A DNA stretch of 64,000 nucleotides, taken from the NCBI RefSeq assembly GCF_001723175.1, contig NC_064652.1, forward strand, positions 124,001-188,000, given 5' to 3'. How positions within the stretch are numbered: position 1 is the stretch's first letter; each line of letters starts with the position of its first letter. This stretch comes from Penicillium oxalicum. Its lineage: Eukaryota; Ascomycota; Eurotiomycetes; Eurotiales; Aspergillaceae. Below the pieces are notes generated by a model, which did not search any database, was not told the DNA's origin, and was given only the letters and a program-made list of their open reading frames with translations. The translations under genes were made by a program, and so were the position numbers. This document shows, piece after piece, positions 11,409 to 21,445 of this stretch.

Positions 11409-11753
11409 ATGAGATATTCGCACGCACAACTGGCAAAGATGACCCTTGACCATGTCAACACGATTATAGGTATTGCCTCCAACAAATTGACAGAATTACG
11501 GCGAAGACTGGTCCGATCCTTACAACAAATTCTCGCCAATATCACCATAGTTCCTGTTGATGCTCTTATCTTCTTCATCGATATCGGCGCCAATGCGCTG
11601 CGTGATGTGATGAGACTGATCGATCTTGCTCTGGATCCCCTGCTCGATCAGGTGGGAAAATCCCTTGGCTTTCTGTGTCCGGTTACTAGCTCCGATCTAC
11701 TATTTCTGCTCCATGTCTTGCTAGTCTTGATACTGATTATTCGGATCTACTGA
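11409..11753 (+). CDS. Possible small tail-anchored membrane protein
   Basis: An ATG-initiated frame of 114 residues. An amphipathic, helix-prone body (with LTELRRRLVRSLQQIL) leads to a strongly hydrophobic C-terminal segment of about 18 residues (LLFLLHVLLVLILIIRIY) that ends the protein, as in tail-anchored proteins. I do not recognise the family. The composition is more protein-like than that of neighbouring random frames, but there is no homology evidence and an upstream exon is possible. It converges on the MOSC-reductase gene, with only 95 bases between their stop codons. Confidence 0.35.
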   Translation: MRYSHAQLAKMTLDHVNTIIGIASNKLTELRRRLVRSLQQILANITIVPVDALIFFIDIGANALRDVMRLIDLALDPLLDQVGKSLGFLCPVTSSDLLFLLHVLLVLILIIRIY

Positions 11754-11848
11754 GCGAGCAGACATCCCTGAAATCTAATATTTGCGTGTCAAGTTGATGT
11801 AAAATCGAGCAGGAACACCTTCCATGAGACAGGCAGAAAGGTATGTAT

Positions 11849-13507
11849 CTACAAATCCAACTGGATATGACCAATGCCTCGCGAAACACAGCTGAGCATT
11901 GCAGTCTCCTTCTCACTCTCCAACAAACCTGTCCCCCGGTGCTCGACGCGTCCTGCGTGCACGCCTACTCGGCAAGTGCCACAATTTCCAGCCTCACAGG
12001 AAGATGGAATATCGAATCCTGCCGATCGAAGCGTATCCAACAAACTTGCCTTCGCTGGCACCTCCAGTGCTCTTTGGGACTCGACCAGATCCACCGAGAA
12101 GGGTTCCCCGGTACTCTGTGCAAGAAAAGACTCGAAATGAAGATTTCCATCGGGAAGGCCGAGCTGCTTTGCCCCCTCCTGTACAGCCTTCATCAAGCGA
12201 TCTCCAGCGCAGCAATAGATATGAGTATTATCATCAGCCTGTCGAAGAACATCAAGTACGTCCAAGGGCTTGCTCTCTTGCCTGCAATATATGGACAGAT
12301 GATTATTCAGCGGCTGCAGAAGGGACTCAAAGGCGACTTCGTCCATAGACCGAACCGCATAGTAAAGATGATAGACCTGATTCGTCTCCCGCAATTTACG
12401 GGCCGAAGCGATGAGACCAGTGATACCAATTCCACCAGCAATCAGCAGATAACGATCAGCCTTCTCAGTCAGGGGAAAGGTGGTCACAAAATTGCTGATG
12501 CCGATGATGTCGCCTTCTTGAAGATTCTCGTGCACAAAACGAGACCCTCCTCGTGATGACTTATCCAATGCCACGCCTAAGATGAATTTGTTCCGATCCC
12601 CACCCACTACTGAATAAGCCCGGATCAATCGACCTCCCAATTTCAACCGAACATGGGTTCCAGGTAAAACTGGCTCGGCTGGATTTTGGGGCTTGACGGC
12701 CTCAAAGTTGAGCGAAATGACCGACGGTGTCTCCCGTCTTTTGTGTACGAGCCGGTACTCTGCCCACGTGTCCACGACTATAGCGCCATCGCCAACCAGC
12801 CTATGCTCCTGGTTTTCGAAATTCTTCTTCAGCCTGTTCTTGAAAATTGTTTTAATCTCGCTACCCAGTTGAACAAGGTCTGCGAGCTTTTCCATGGCCT
12901 CGAAATTCTCTTTTTCGAGGTAGAGATAATGCTGGACCTGAGCAATAGTCCAATTGGGATTTGGTCTTTCAAGCAGCACCATTTCGTCGCCCGCTTGTAT
13001 GAACCCTCCCTCAATAATTCGGTAGAACCAGCCTGTTCGGAAGCTTTCCTGCGATAGTCTCGACATGTTTTTCTCTTGAAACCGATGGTTGAGCTTGTAA
13101 CATGGTTGTCGCGGCTGGGTCACTTCCGCAATGACAGTCTGGCCTATCCGAACCCGATCTCCAATGCATGTGTTTCGTTCATTCGCTCGGCGACTGACCA
13201 AGTTCTCCCCAAAGCCTCCGGCACGGAAATGGTGCGCGCTTCCCGGCAGCTCCTCGCTCCAGGCATCATAATGGCGCGAGCAATATTGCATGAGCGCTCT
13301 TTCCGGGCCACCGTGGAGCTCGAAGACGTTCTCATCGCCTTGGCAGCCCAGCTCGTCCACCGCAACCGGGCCATAGCGAATCGACTTGAAAATTGCGGAT
13401 TGATCGGGAAGTCCAAATACCGATTTGGCTTTCCCTGTACGTACCTCCAGAAGCTCATCTCGCTCCCAGGGCACTTGCAACTCCTGGATGATGCTGTTGC
13501 CCGCCAT
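11849..13507 (-). CDS. MOSC / flavin reductase / 2Fe-2S ferredoxin fusion protein
   Basis: A single uninterrupted 552-residue frame. Residues 1-165 form a YiiM-like MOSC domain, with HGGPERALMQY near 65-75, GGFGENL near 97-103 and QPRQPCYKL at 131-139, carrying the conserved Cys136. Residues 175-225 resemble the helical domain found after MOSC in YiiM proteins. Residues 240-345 are a flavin-binding barrel (RAYSV at 296-300). Residues 350-455 are an NAD(P)-binding domain (GGIGITG at 358-364). Residues 470-552 are a plant-type ferredoxin with ligands Cys504, 509, 512 and 540. The last three domains follow the phthalate-dioxygenase-reductase order. Known MOSC enzymes bind molybdenum cofactor and reduce N-hydroxylated substrates, so this looks like an enzyme carrying its own electron chain; the substrate is unknown. 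No introns are needed, and the architecture is bacterial in style. The domain call is strong; the activity is inferred. Confidence 0.92.
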   Translation of the reverse strand: MAGNSIIQELQVPWERDELLEVRTGKAKSVFGLPDQSAIFKSIRYGPVAVDELGCQGDENVFELHGGPERALMQYCSRHYDAWSEELPGSAHHFRAGGFGENLVSRRANERNTCIGDRVRIGQTVIAEVTQPRQPCYKLNHRFQEKNMSRLSQESFRTGWFYRIIEGGFIQAGDEMVLLERPNPNWTIAQVQHYLYLEKENFEAMEKLADLVQLGSEIKTIFKNRLKKNFENQEHRLVGDGAIVVDTWAEYRLVHKRRETPSVISLNFEAVKPQNPAEPVLPGTHVRLKLGGRLIRAYSVVGGDRNKFILGVALDKSSRGGSRFVHENLQEGDIIGISNFVTTFPLTEKADRYLLIAGGIGITGLIASARKLRETNQVYHLYYAVRSMDEVAFESLLQPLNNHLSIYCRQESKPLDVLDVLRQADDNTHIYCCAGDRLMKAVQEGAKQLGLPDGNLHFESFLAQSTGEPFSVDLVESQRALEVPAKASLLDTLRSAGFDIPSSCEAGNCGTCRVGVHAGRVEHRGTGLLESEKETAMLSCVSRGIGHIQLDL

Positions 13508-14214
13508 TGAGGCTTACTGAGACAGTGGTCAGCTGCGATGATGCGAATCTATTTTAATCAGAACTAGCACCATCAATCGCGGATGTTGACTTGATTGACT
13601 GGTTTGAGTAATCAGAAAGACCGCACGTTCGGAACCAGCCTAGATTGAGATCTGAGCTCTTTTTTGAAGGAGGGCTGACTGCAAGCTTAAAAATGTCGTG
13701 AGTGAGGATGACAAGGTCTGTGAGGTGTGAATGTATTCTGACGATGATCTTACAGTCCATGTGACACGAATGACTCAGATGCGGGGCCCCAAGCACCTCG
13801 TCCTTAGCATCTGAGTCCTGACACGCTACGCCCGCGAGGTTTGTGTTATCGCAACCTGGTGAAACAGCCAGTCTGGATGTGTAGATCATGACGTTGCAAG
13901 CTACCTCTGTTCCCAAGACGAAGACAAAACGAATGCAACAATGAGAGAAAGCGAGGCATACATCACGCAAATCAGCAGAACCGAGAGAAATGGGGAACGC
14001 GCTAACCGGCAATTGAGCGCCATCACATGACAATCGCAGCTGACTTGGAAAGCGGGTTTATTTTGTGAGATTCATGTGTGTTCTTTTTTTGTATAGCTCA
14101 TCGCTTGTCGAAGACTACTTGCTGGGTGGAACTGGGAGCTTACGGACAGCAGTTCCGGCGTCAATCCATATCGGAAGGACCTCGTTTGCACTGTATACAT
14201 AGGTACCTGCGGCT
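13508..14214. other. Divergent promoter region
   Basis: About 700 bases separate the start codons of the MOSC-reductase fusion (-) and the membrane hydrolase-like gene (+). The 159-codon minus-strand frame within it has no recognised domain and is probably chance. I see no clear operator. Confidence 0.5.
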
Positions 14215-15623
14215 ATGGCGACTCGAATACGTCTTACGCGAAGAGAATCTAACAATACTCCTCTGCCGTATACCGCGTCTCCTTTGTATCTATTCTGGAG
14301 CGATATCTGTCTAGCCATCCAATATGCCTGGGCTCTTCCGTGGATTGTGCTCCCTCTTCGTCTCGGACGAACGAGCTCACTCGACGAGTTGCATCTGTCA
14401 CTGCAAGGCGCGATATCGGTGATCACGCAGCTATTTCTCGCGGTCTTTCAGTTGCTTTTTCTACTTTGCTTGCCAATTTTGGCGTTCGTCCCGATACCAG
14501 TACCCTGGGCCCTTGCTTTCATCGCGGTCTCGTTGACATTCAACTATACTGTCACTATGTTGATTTTGAATGGCTTCCAACGGGTCTTGGAGTCCAAAGC
14601 TCCAGTGATTGAACAGCCTTGGCATCAAAAGGAGCGTTGGCTCTATATTAATGGTGTTGCAAACGGGTTAGTCGATCGATCTCGCTGCCACTGTGTTAGA
14701 AATCCACTGCTGAATAAGTTAGTCATTTCTGGGTCCAAAACAACATCGATCAACTGTCATACACATTTGGACGGAAGATTCTTGGTATACACAATCGCAC
14801 GTACGTGACAAAGATCCAACCCCCGTACATCAATTTCCACCATAGTTTTCAGGGCCAAGTTAACTTTGTAAACAGTGGTGGCATTCTTTTTGATCTTGTT
14901 GAATGTTTGATCCAGCGTGGCTTCTCGTATGCTACGGGGGATATAAGGCGAGCTTACGTTCTCATTAAAGGAGCGCTGCTTGATTCTTCAGTAGAGAAAG
15001 TTGTCCTCGTTCTTCACAGTCAAGGGGGCATTGAAGGTGGTCTGATTATCGACTGGCTTCTTGACGAATTGCCTCAAGATCTGCTCCATCAGCTAGAGGT
15101 CTACACTTTTGGAAACGCCGCGAATCATTTCAACAACCCACTGAGGTCCTGCCGTGCATCTGGTCTATCCGGGCTGTCGACCCGTCGATCAATCAGCTAC
15201 ATTGAGCACTATGCCAACTCGAATGACCCGGTTTCATGGCTAGGTATACTTCGATTCGCCAGCATTCCAAACCGATATCTCGGACGTTTATTCGTTCGGC
15301 CCGGCTCGGGTCACTTGATGAACCAACACTACTTGGACAACATGTTCACACTGGGACCCGACAAAAGAGTACTCGACTCGAATCCATTCATGGATATGAC
15401 TGTGGATGTTCCTCTGGCCCTTATTTCTCAAAATGTGAGGGGGCTTTCAAGAGCAACCGGGACGCTCAATGAACCGGCCGAGGAAGATCTCTTTCCAGTC
15501 CCGACACCTGCAACTGCTCTACAAAATGGCAAAGTTCAGAATGGACAAGGTGATGAAGAGCTACATGTCAAGGATTTCAGCCGACTATGGCAGTACCGAA
15601 ATGGCGGCTCTCCCGATAGGTAG
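14215..15623 (+). CDS. Membrane alpha/beta-hydrolase-like (lipase-like) protein
   Basis: A 425-residue protein in three exons: 14215-14666, 14723-14800 and 14876-15623. The junctions keep frame throughout (NGVANG|HFWVQNN and GIHNRT|GGILFD). The N-terminal third carries hydrophobic segments at about residues 60-120. Exons 2-3 encode an alpha/beta-hydrolase core with a serine motif, VVLVLHSQGGIEGG, in which the candidate nucleophile is Ser225. A segment with YIEHYANSNDPVSWLGIL follows, of the kind seen in fungal membrane-associated lipase-like proteins. The motif H-S-Q-G-G matches the GxSxG elbow except that His replaces the first Gly, as in many DUF676-type proteins. Substrate and membrane are unknown. 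The last 60 residues are polar and probably flexible. The fold call is good; the family name is uncertain. Confidence 0.8.
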
Positions 15624-16797
15624 TGGGAACGTCAAGTCTTAAAATCGACGCAATGTAAATGACAAGGTGCTGGAGGATGGAGGATGTCAAAATTTCCGAA
15701 ATCTGAAAGAAGCAGGAGCTGTGCCAAAGCTACCTAGGTGAACAGAATGGACAGTAATTGTGCAGATGTCTTGTATCTGTCTTTGTTGGTTGGCAATTGG
15801 ATAACAATCCTTTGATTCATACCAAGCCTTTGAGCGAACGAAGCATTGTTGGCCTATTTTCCACAGTAACGAAAGCTATATGTCTGCAGCAAACCAAAAA
15901 CGGTTGATTTGAAAATAATCATTGGTTTATATATCTTTAGAGACCCAGAGAGCCCTATATTAGTGCCCCTCTTTCCTGTCCTCTTAGAAAGCATCTAGTG
16001 AGTGAGCAGCCCAGACGCCGAGGCTGGTGGTTCTCGTTCGATCCCAAACGAGCGCGCGGTACTCTCCTTGCCTGAGCATATTGAATAAAGTGAGCCACCT
16101 CCATCTGGCTGCAGCCATATCTCTGTGCCGATCAAGAGGCTGTTTCGCCATAGTGTTATGATGGCCAACAGACTCCCCGTTCAATATAGTCCCGGCTGGC
16201 ATCCCTATCCAACGCCACCATCTTCACCCCCACATAATCCATATCCTTCACCTCCGCCGAGCCCGCGATCTTGTCTCAGTGTTCGACATCGTTTTGATAC
16301 GGCATCTCACGTGTTCAAAGACCTTCAGTCCTACGATCCACGTTAGAATTGCGCGGCAGACCGTCACAGCTCGGTACTTAATGGAGAGATCATTTCAGGC
16401 TAGATGCCTTCTAACTGCTTATATTGGAGCACTACGGATCTAGCATGGGAAATCTTACTACCGTCATATGCGTGATCAAGGGGTCTGTTCAGTTTTGATA
16501 GAGCTCTGTTGTATCGCCCCGTGGAAAGGTCACTGAGAAATCTAGTCTCGGTGCGAGGTGGGCCAGAGAATTGCCCGTTGTGTCGTTTTCACGAGCTTCT
16601 CCCGTCCATAACTATATATCAATCAGATCCATGCGAGATATAAACAGCACTCTCGCCTACGCGGTCCACTTATCGTGAAGACCTGGGTGTTTTAAGAAAT
16701 CCAGGAGTTTCAATGGCCCTTGAAGCAAGGAAAGAATAACGCCAGGCGCCGTGCAATGCATGAAGAACGTCTGAGAATTTGCTTTTCATTGACAGCA
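15624..16797. other. Convergent intergenic region
   Basis: About 1.2 kb between the stops of the hydrolase-like gene (+) and SRP19 (-). A short Pro/Ser-rich frame on the plus strand (about 16125-16346, with PTPPSSPPHNPYPSPPPSP) is the only protein-like sequence. It has no known family and no clear promoter, so I do not call it a gene. Confidence 0.45.
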
Positions 16798-17763
16798 TCA
16801 GGCCTTGCCCTTCTTCTTATCCTTTTTCTTCTTTTCTGAGCCGCCTGCTCCGGCAGGCTCACCGCCACCCAGCGCGGCCATGTCTGCCAGTCCCGGGATT
16901 GAGGGCATTCCCGGCATCCCCTGCATGTTCTGCATTTCGGCCATGGCCTCCTTGAACGGGTTGTCGCTCACACCCCCGCCGCTGTAAGCGGGAGAGTGGA
17001 TAGGCAGGATCTTGCCAATCTTCCAACCCCGCGGGGCGGAGGGAGCTGCGGGGAGCTTCTCAGGCATAGGCAATCCGCGAATTCGCAAGCGGTACGGTGA
17101 TTGCTCGGTGGTTGGATGAGACTTGAGATATTGGGCAACAAGAATGTAGAGGTGGTGCTCTTGAAACGAGGGATAAGTCAGTCACCAGGTCAGCCAGTAA
17201 ACTAAACCGGGCGGAGCCCGGGGCCACTCACTGTTCTTGATCTTCGGGTTGATCAGCCGACCATCCTCATTCTTCAGAAGTACCCGCACACGGCCGGGAT
17301 TTGCCCAGTCCTTGGGATGAAGTTTGTCTGCTTCCAATCCGGCCTGTAGCCCAACCATCTGCACTGCATCCAAGATGTCGCGAGCTAGAGGATTCTCGAC
17401 TGCGAGCTCAGAGCCGACCTTGCGACCCTCTGCGCGCGAGCGCGACTTGTCGAAATATACTGGATAAAGACATTGAAAATGCCTGGGGATCTCGCGCTGC
17501 GGCTCCGGAAGCTGTTGCGCCATCGAGGCCATTGAGGCCATCGGCGAGGGTGCGGCGGGAGGTGGGTTCGCACGCTTAGGAATTGACGCGGGCTCGATGA
17601 TGGAGTCGACTGCCATCGAGTCTGAGGGTGCGACCTCATCCGGATCCGAGTCAGACACCTCTTCGATGCGGGCGTGGTGCGACATTGTGGGTAGAGAGTG
17701 ATGGGTGGATGAAATTGAGGGGAGAGAGGAAGAAAGTGCGGGAGGTGTGGTCTTTGCGGCCAT
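16798..17763 (-). CDS. sec65: Signal recognition particle subunit SRP19/Sec65
   Basis: An RNA-binding subunit of the signal recognition particle that helps assemble SRP RNA with SRP54 for targeting to the ER. The model has 297 residues in two exons, 17232-17763 and 16798-17159, with a 72-nt intron. The SRP19 fold spans about residues 95-215. It includes HFQCLYPVYFDKSRSRAEGRKV, the segment ending KDWANPGRVRVLL, and IKNKHHLYILVAQYL, which is rebuilt across the splice. The C-terminal tail is Gly/Met-rich and ends in a lysine-rich stretch (KKKKDKKKGKA), as in other fungal Sec65 proteins. An internal ATG at 17685 (MSHHARIEEVSDSDPDE) is a good alternative start, because the acidic stretch after it is typical of fungal homologues and the 26 preceding residues are low-complexity. 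Family call secure; start uncertain. Confidence 0.95.
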
Positions 17764-18550
17764 CTGATCTTCTGTGCGGGCGGCGGGCGGCGGGCGGAGG
17801 ACAACTGACCAGTTGTTGCTGCGGACAGGGAATCCGGGGTAGTTGGGAATACATTCTCAACTCACCAGGAGCTACTTTTACAGGCTGGCTGACTGACCAC
17901 AGCCTGTATAAAAAAGTGAGTCCCTCCTTTGCAGGTGTTTTACTTCAAGACAAAAATAAACGAAAATTTCATTACATACTTCGAATTCAACTGAGATCTA
18001 TAAGTAGCATCGATATACTTCAGCCATAGTCATAACTTCCGAGGGTGATTAACAATCATGGGTTTATGGAGCTTGCATTGATGGCTTCGTGTGTATTTAT
18101 TTCAATCTCAAACCTACCTAACATCGGAATCTTTTTCGCCAGGAGCAGTCGGGTCACGGCAATCTTAAGGCGTTGGAAGTTCTAGGTGTGTTGTCAAATA
18201 GATGCGTGTGCCCACAAACTGTGTACGGTACCACGAACCATTTTGATTTGTTTCGGGCATGCGATTAATCACGACAGATGTTTTCTTAGTGATACTCGGT
18301 GGCTTTTGATATCTTCTCGAATCGACGGCAATGCCGGACGGTGGATCTCAAGGCCATGGAATACAACACAGCCGATCCCTGCCTGACGTACCGTTGAATA
18401 CATTTCGGAAGCGACCTTGCAGTTATCTTTGGCTACAACTGATTCTAGCATTACTTGAGCATTCAGTTCCTCTCTGCCATGTGTTTCAATCAGTGATCGC
18501 CTACCCGTAAAAGGCGCCCCCCGCCAGCCCGGCACACTCGGCTTCTCCAC

Positions 18551-18568
18551 GGTTCGGCATGCCGAACC
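18551..18568. promoter_or_regulatory. 18-bp perfect palindrome with CGG-N4-CCG core
   Basis: The sequence GGTTCGGCATGCCGAACC equals its own reverse complement. At its centre CGG and CCG half-sites are separated by four bases (18555-18564), the inverted-triplet layout bound by many Zn2Cys6 dimers. It sits 28 bases upstream of a CCAAT box, 74 bases upstream of the TATA-like element and about 250 bases upstream of the aminotransferase start codon. Function as an operator is inferred. Confidence 0.55.
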
Positions 18569-18595
18569 CACCGGCGACTGTTGCCCCGCATTCAA

Positions 18596-18648
18596 CCAAT
18601 AGCCTCGGATGAGATACGAGGATCAATTAGCCTGTCTGAAGTATAAAT
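18596..18648 (+). promoter_or_regulatory. CCAAT box and TATA-like element of the aminotransferase gene
   Basis: CCAAT occurs at 18596-18600 and TATAAAT at 18642-18648, about 170 bases before the ATG at 18817. Spacing and order fit a fungal core promoter. Confidence 0.5.
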
Positions 18649-18816
18649 GTAAGGACGTTCTCCCGATGTCACAATTGCAGACTCGTTCATAACCTGGAAT
18701 TTCCAGTTTCATTTATATACTTGTTTTGTTTTGATCCCTGCTAAGAGTGGAAAACTACCTAAAGCGCCAATTCTCTCCGTTGTTGTCACCCTTACCCTCA
18801 CTGCCTTCACGACGCC

Positions 18817-20367
18817 ATGTCCAGTGCTGTCTTACATAGAGATACTCATTTCGTCCCCCGCAAAGCCGTCGGCGGCAAGGGATGCTACATTTTCCTCGAA
18901 GATGGTACCAAATTTCTGGACTCCACCGGAGGTGCCGCAGTGTCCTGTTTAGGCCATGGAAATGAGCAAGTGACCCAAGCTATCAAGGAGCAGATTGACC
19001 AGATTTCGTACTGTCACTCTGCTTTCTTTGGAACACAAGCAACGGAGGACCTTGCAACATTTCTCTCAGCATCGACAGGTGGGAAAATGTCGAAATTGTT
19101 CGTGGTTAGCTCAGGTACGTGCTGCTATGCGGAACAGACTTTGGCTTTGGCTAAAGTTGTCTCTGATGTGATCTTCTTAGGATCCGAGGCTGTTGAGGCG
19201 GCTTTGAAGCTTGCTCGACAGTATTTTCTGGAGCTGGCTACGCCGCAGCCGGAGCGGACAAGGTTTATCTCTCGCCTATCCTCATACCATGGTACTACGC
19301 TTGGGGCATTAGGCGCGGGTGGACATGCTCAACGACGACAGCCATTCGAGCCTCTCTTAGCACAGAACACGTCGCATGTCTCACCCTGCTATCCTTATCG
19401 CGGGAAGAAAGCACAAGAGTCTGACGCAGAATACGTGGCTCGCCTTGCAAGAGAGCTGGATGCAGAGTTTCAACGAGTTGGTCCGGAAAAGGTGTGCGCT
19501 TTTATCGCCGAGCCGGTCGTTGGTGCGGTAAGTACAGCAAGAATTTGGTCACGACCCGGCAACGTTAGCTGACGTTACAAAGGCCCTTGGTTGCGTCCCG
19601 GCCGTCCCAGGTTACTTTCCGGCCATGAAGGCTGTTTGTAAGAAATACGGAGCTCTTCTCATCTTGGACGAGATCATGTGCGGCATGGGTCGTTGCGGGA
19701 CACTTCATGCGTGGGAGCAAGAGGATATTGTGCCCGATATTCAAACAATTGCAAAAGGCCTTGGTGGTGGCTACGTGCCAGTGTCTGGAATCTTGATCAA
19801 TGATTCTATCGTTCAGACGATGGATAAGGGTACAGGCCAATTTCGACACGGGCAGACTTACCAGGGCCATCCAGTCTCGTGTGCAGCAGCGCTTGCCGTC
19901 CAAAGGACTATCAAGGAACAATCTCTTCTCGATAATGTGCGTGAAATGGGTCGTTATCTTGAGTATCGTCTCCGTCAGCGATTCGAAGATCATCCTCACG
20001 TTGGTGATATTCGTGGGAAAGGGCTTTTCTGGGGCGTGAGTTTGATGTTTATCTCGTTTCTCTGTACTTTTGATTCTGAGTCCCGACTGACACAATCGAT
20101 ATCAATCCACAGTTGGAGTTTGTGCAGGACAGAACCACCAAGGAACCCTTCGATCCGAAGCATCGTTTGGCATTCCACATTCAAGAGACTGGTCTAAAGA
20201 AAGAGCACGCTGTTTCATTCTACGGTTGTTCCGGTACAGTCGATGGAATTCGTGGTGACCATGTGGTACTGGCACCGCCTTACATTGTGACTAAAGCGGA
20301 GATTGACATTCTAGTGGACACACTTGACAAAGTCTTGACGATTGTCCTGGCTGAACTTCAGCAATAG
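18817..20367 (+). CDS. Class III PLP-dependent aminotransferase
   Basis: A fold-type I aminotransferase of 450 residues that moves an amino group between an omega-amino compound and a keto acid using pyridoxal phosphate. Four exons: 18817-19114, 19181-19527, 19583-20035 and 20113-20367. Visible signatures are the cofactor-phosphate loop SGSEAVEAALKLAR, rebuilt across intron 1, the segment SSYHGTTLGALGAGG, the cofactor-ring aspartate in LILDEIMCGMGR (Asp244), and the Schiff-base lysine in IAKGLGGGYVP (Lys273). No mitochondrial presequence or signal peptide is evident, so a cytosolic location is likely. Length is normal for the family. The substrate cannot be read from the sequence. The promoter holds a perfect palindrome of zinc-cluster type, which suggests pathway-specific induction. 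Family secure; substrate unknown. Confidence 0.95.
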
Positions 20368-21445
20368 TCACCGGCGTTTCTCATCAACAACGGTCTTTTC
20401 TCGTCGTTTTCAATAAGATGGATCATCGAGTCTTGGTGGAGATGTCTTCCTCTCAATAAGGGTCTCATGTACAGGGAAACTCAGTCGCTTCGTTGTCCGC
20501 TTACTTAAATAACGAACAATGCCTAAAATGCTCTGATCAGTCATTTCTTGTACGTTCTGCTGATTCTACCTGTGTAATAGACAGGTATTCCTTTTGTGAA
20601 ACAAGACAGAGGACATTGTATTTATAGCTTTACTGTCGTCCATCTTTTCTAGACATCTTTGTCTTTATAAATATGATAGAATATAGTTGGATCAAGTGTT
20701 CGGATGTGCCAGGCTACTCGCGCACAACAATGGAAATAGATGAAATTCCAGGCGCTCTTTTTGAATGGAACGTGCTTTGCTTGTAATAATCACTCTCTAA
20801 TCTTAGGCATGCGCAAAGCATCTTGCGTGTTCGATTGTAGACAGATGTCGGGTGCCGCAATGAAAGATTGCAAAGAGCGTCATCTGCAGGACTGATTCAT
20901 CTACAAGATTTACCAGCAAGATATGCTGCGAGACCGCGAATGATTGTTTTTTAATCTCTCTTTTGAGTAGCCAGCGATTCAAAATTGAAGAGGGATGGAT
21001 AGATAAATACCGAATGTAGGTTAGCGCATATCCTTTGCCGATAAAGGTTCCTTGAGGAGAGAAAACCAGAAAGATGGCTAGGTGCTCCTGTGTAGGGTGG
21101 GCGTAGTGCCCGTGAAGGCAAACATGAACCAAGCTTCGGCGGTGTCCAGCAATTGCACAAGGATCTGTAAGTCTTGAAACCAAAAGTATGTGTGGATTGA
21201 TTACACTGAGGTTCAACCTTATCCGTAAAATATCGAAGAGAGCTACGAGATGACAGTGACATATATTGTTGTTAGCCATCACCCTGGATAGTGGCAGTCT
21301 CGTAGTACAGGTTCGATCCTAAAAGTTACGGCTCGCAAAGGTGGATGAAATGAAAGCAAAGCGGAATGTGCTGCAAATACCATTCGAGATGGCTCATTCT
21401 GTTTTGGGTATCCTTGTATCATACATATCAAATCTTTGTTTGGGC
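20368..21445. other. Convergent 3' intergenic region
   Basis: About 1.1 kb between the stops of the aminotransferase (+) and Ysh1 (-). It is A/T-rich, and the 159-codon minus-strand frame at 20803-21282 has no recognisable features. A GGTTCGATCC string near 21310 was examined as a tRNA T-arm and rejected. Confidence 0.55.

Larger units (their letters stand above)
17764..18816. other. Divergent promoter region between Sec65 and the aminotransferase
   Basis: About 1 kb without a gene between two divergent start codons. The right half holds the palindrome at 18551-18568 and a CCAAT/TATA arrangement, both listed separately. No supported coding frame. Confidence 0.55.

Noticed and set aside
11843..12556. 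237-codon plus-strand frame
   Set aside because: It lies wholly antisense to the MOSC-reductase fusion, whose domains are unambiguous, and shows no domain of its own.
13554..14033. 159-codon minus-strand frame in the divergent promoter
   Set aside because: No domain and no conserved features; it lies where two promoters are expected.
16125..16346. Short Pro/Ser-rich frame
   Set aside because: Low-complexity translation of 73 codons with no family and no core promoter. Too weak to call.
21301..21325. tRNA-like T-arm string GGTTCGATCC
   Set aside because: The flanking bases cannot form a 5-bp T stem and no acceptor or anticodon arm surrounds it.
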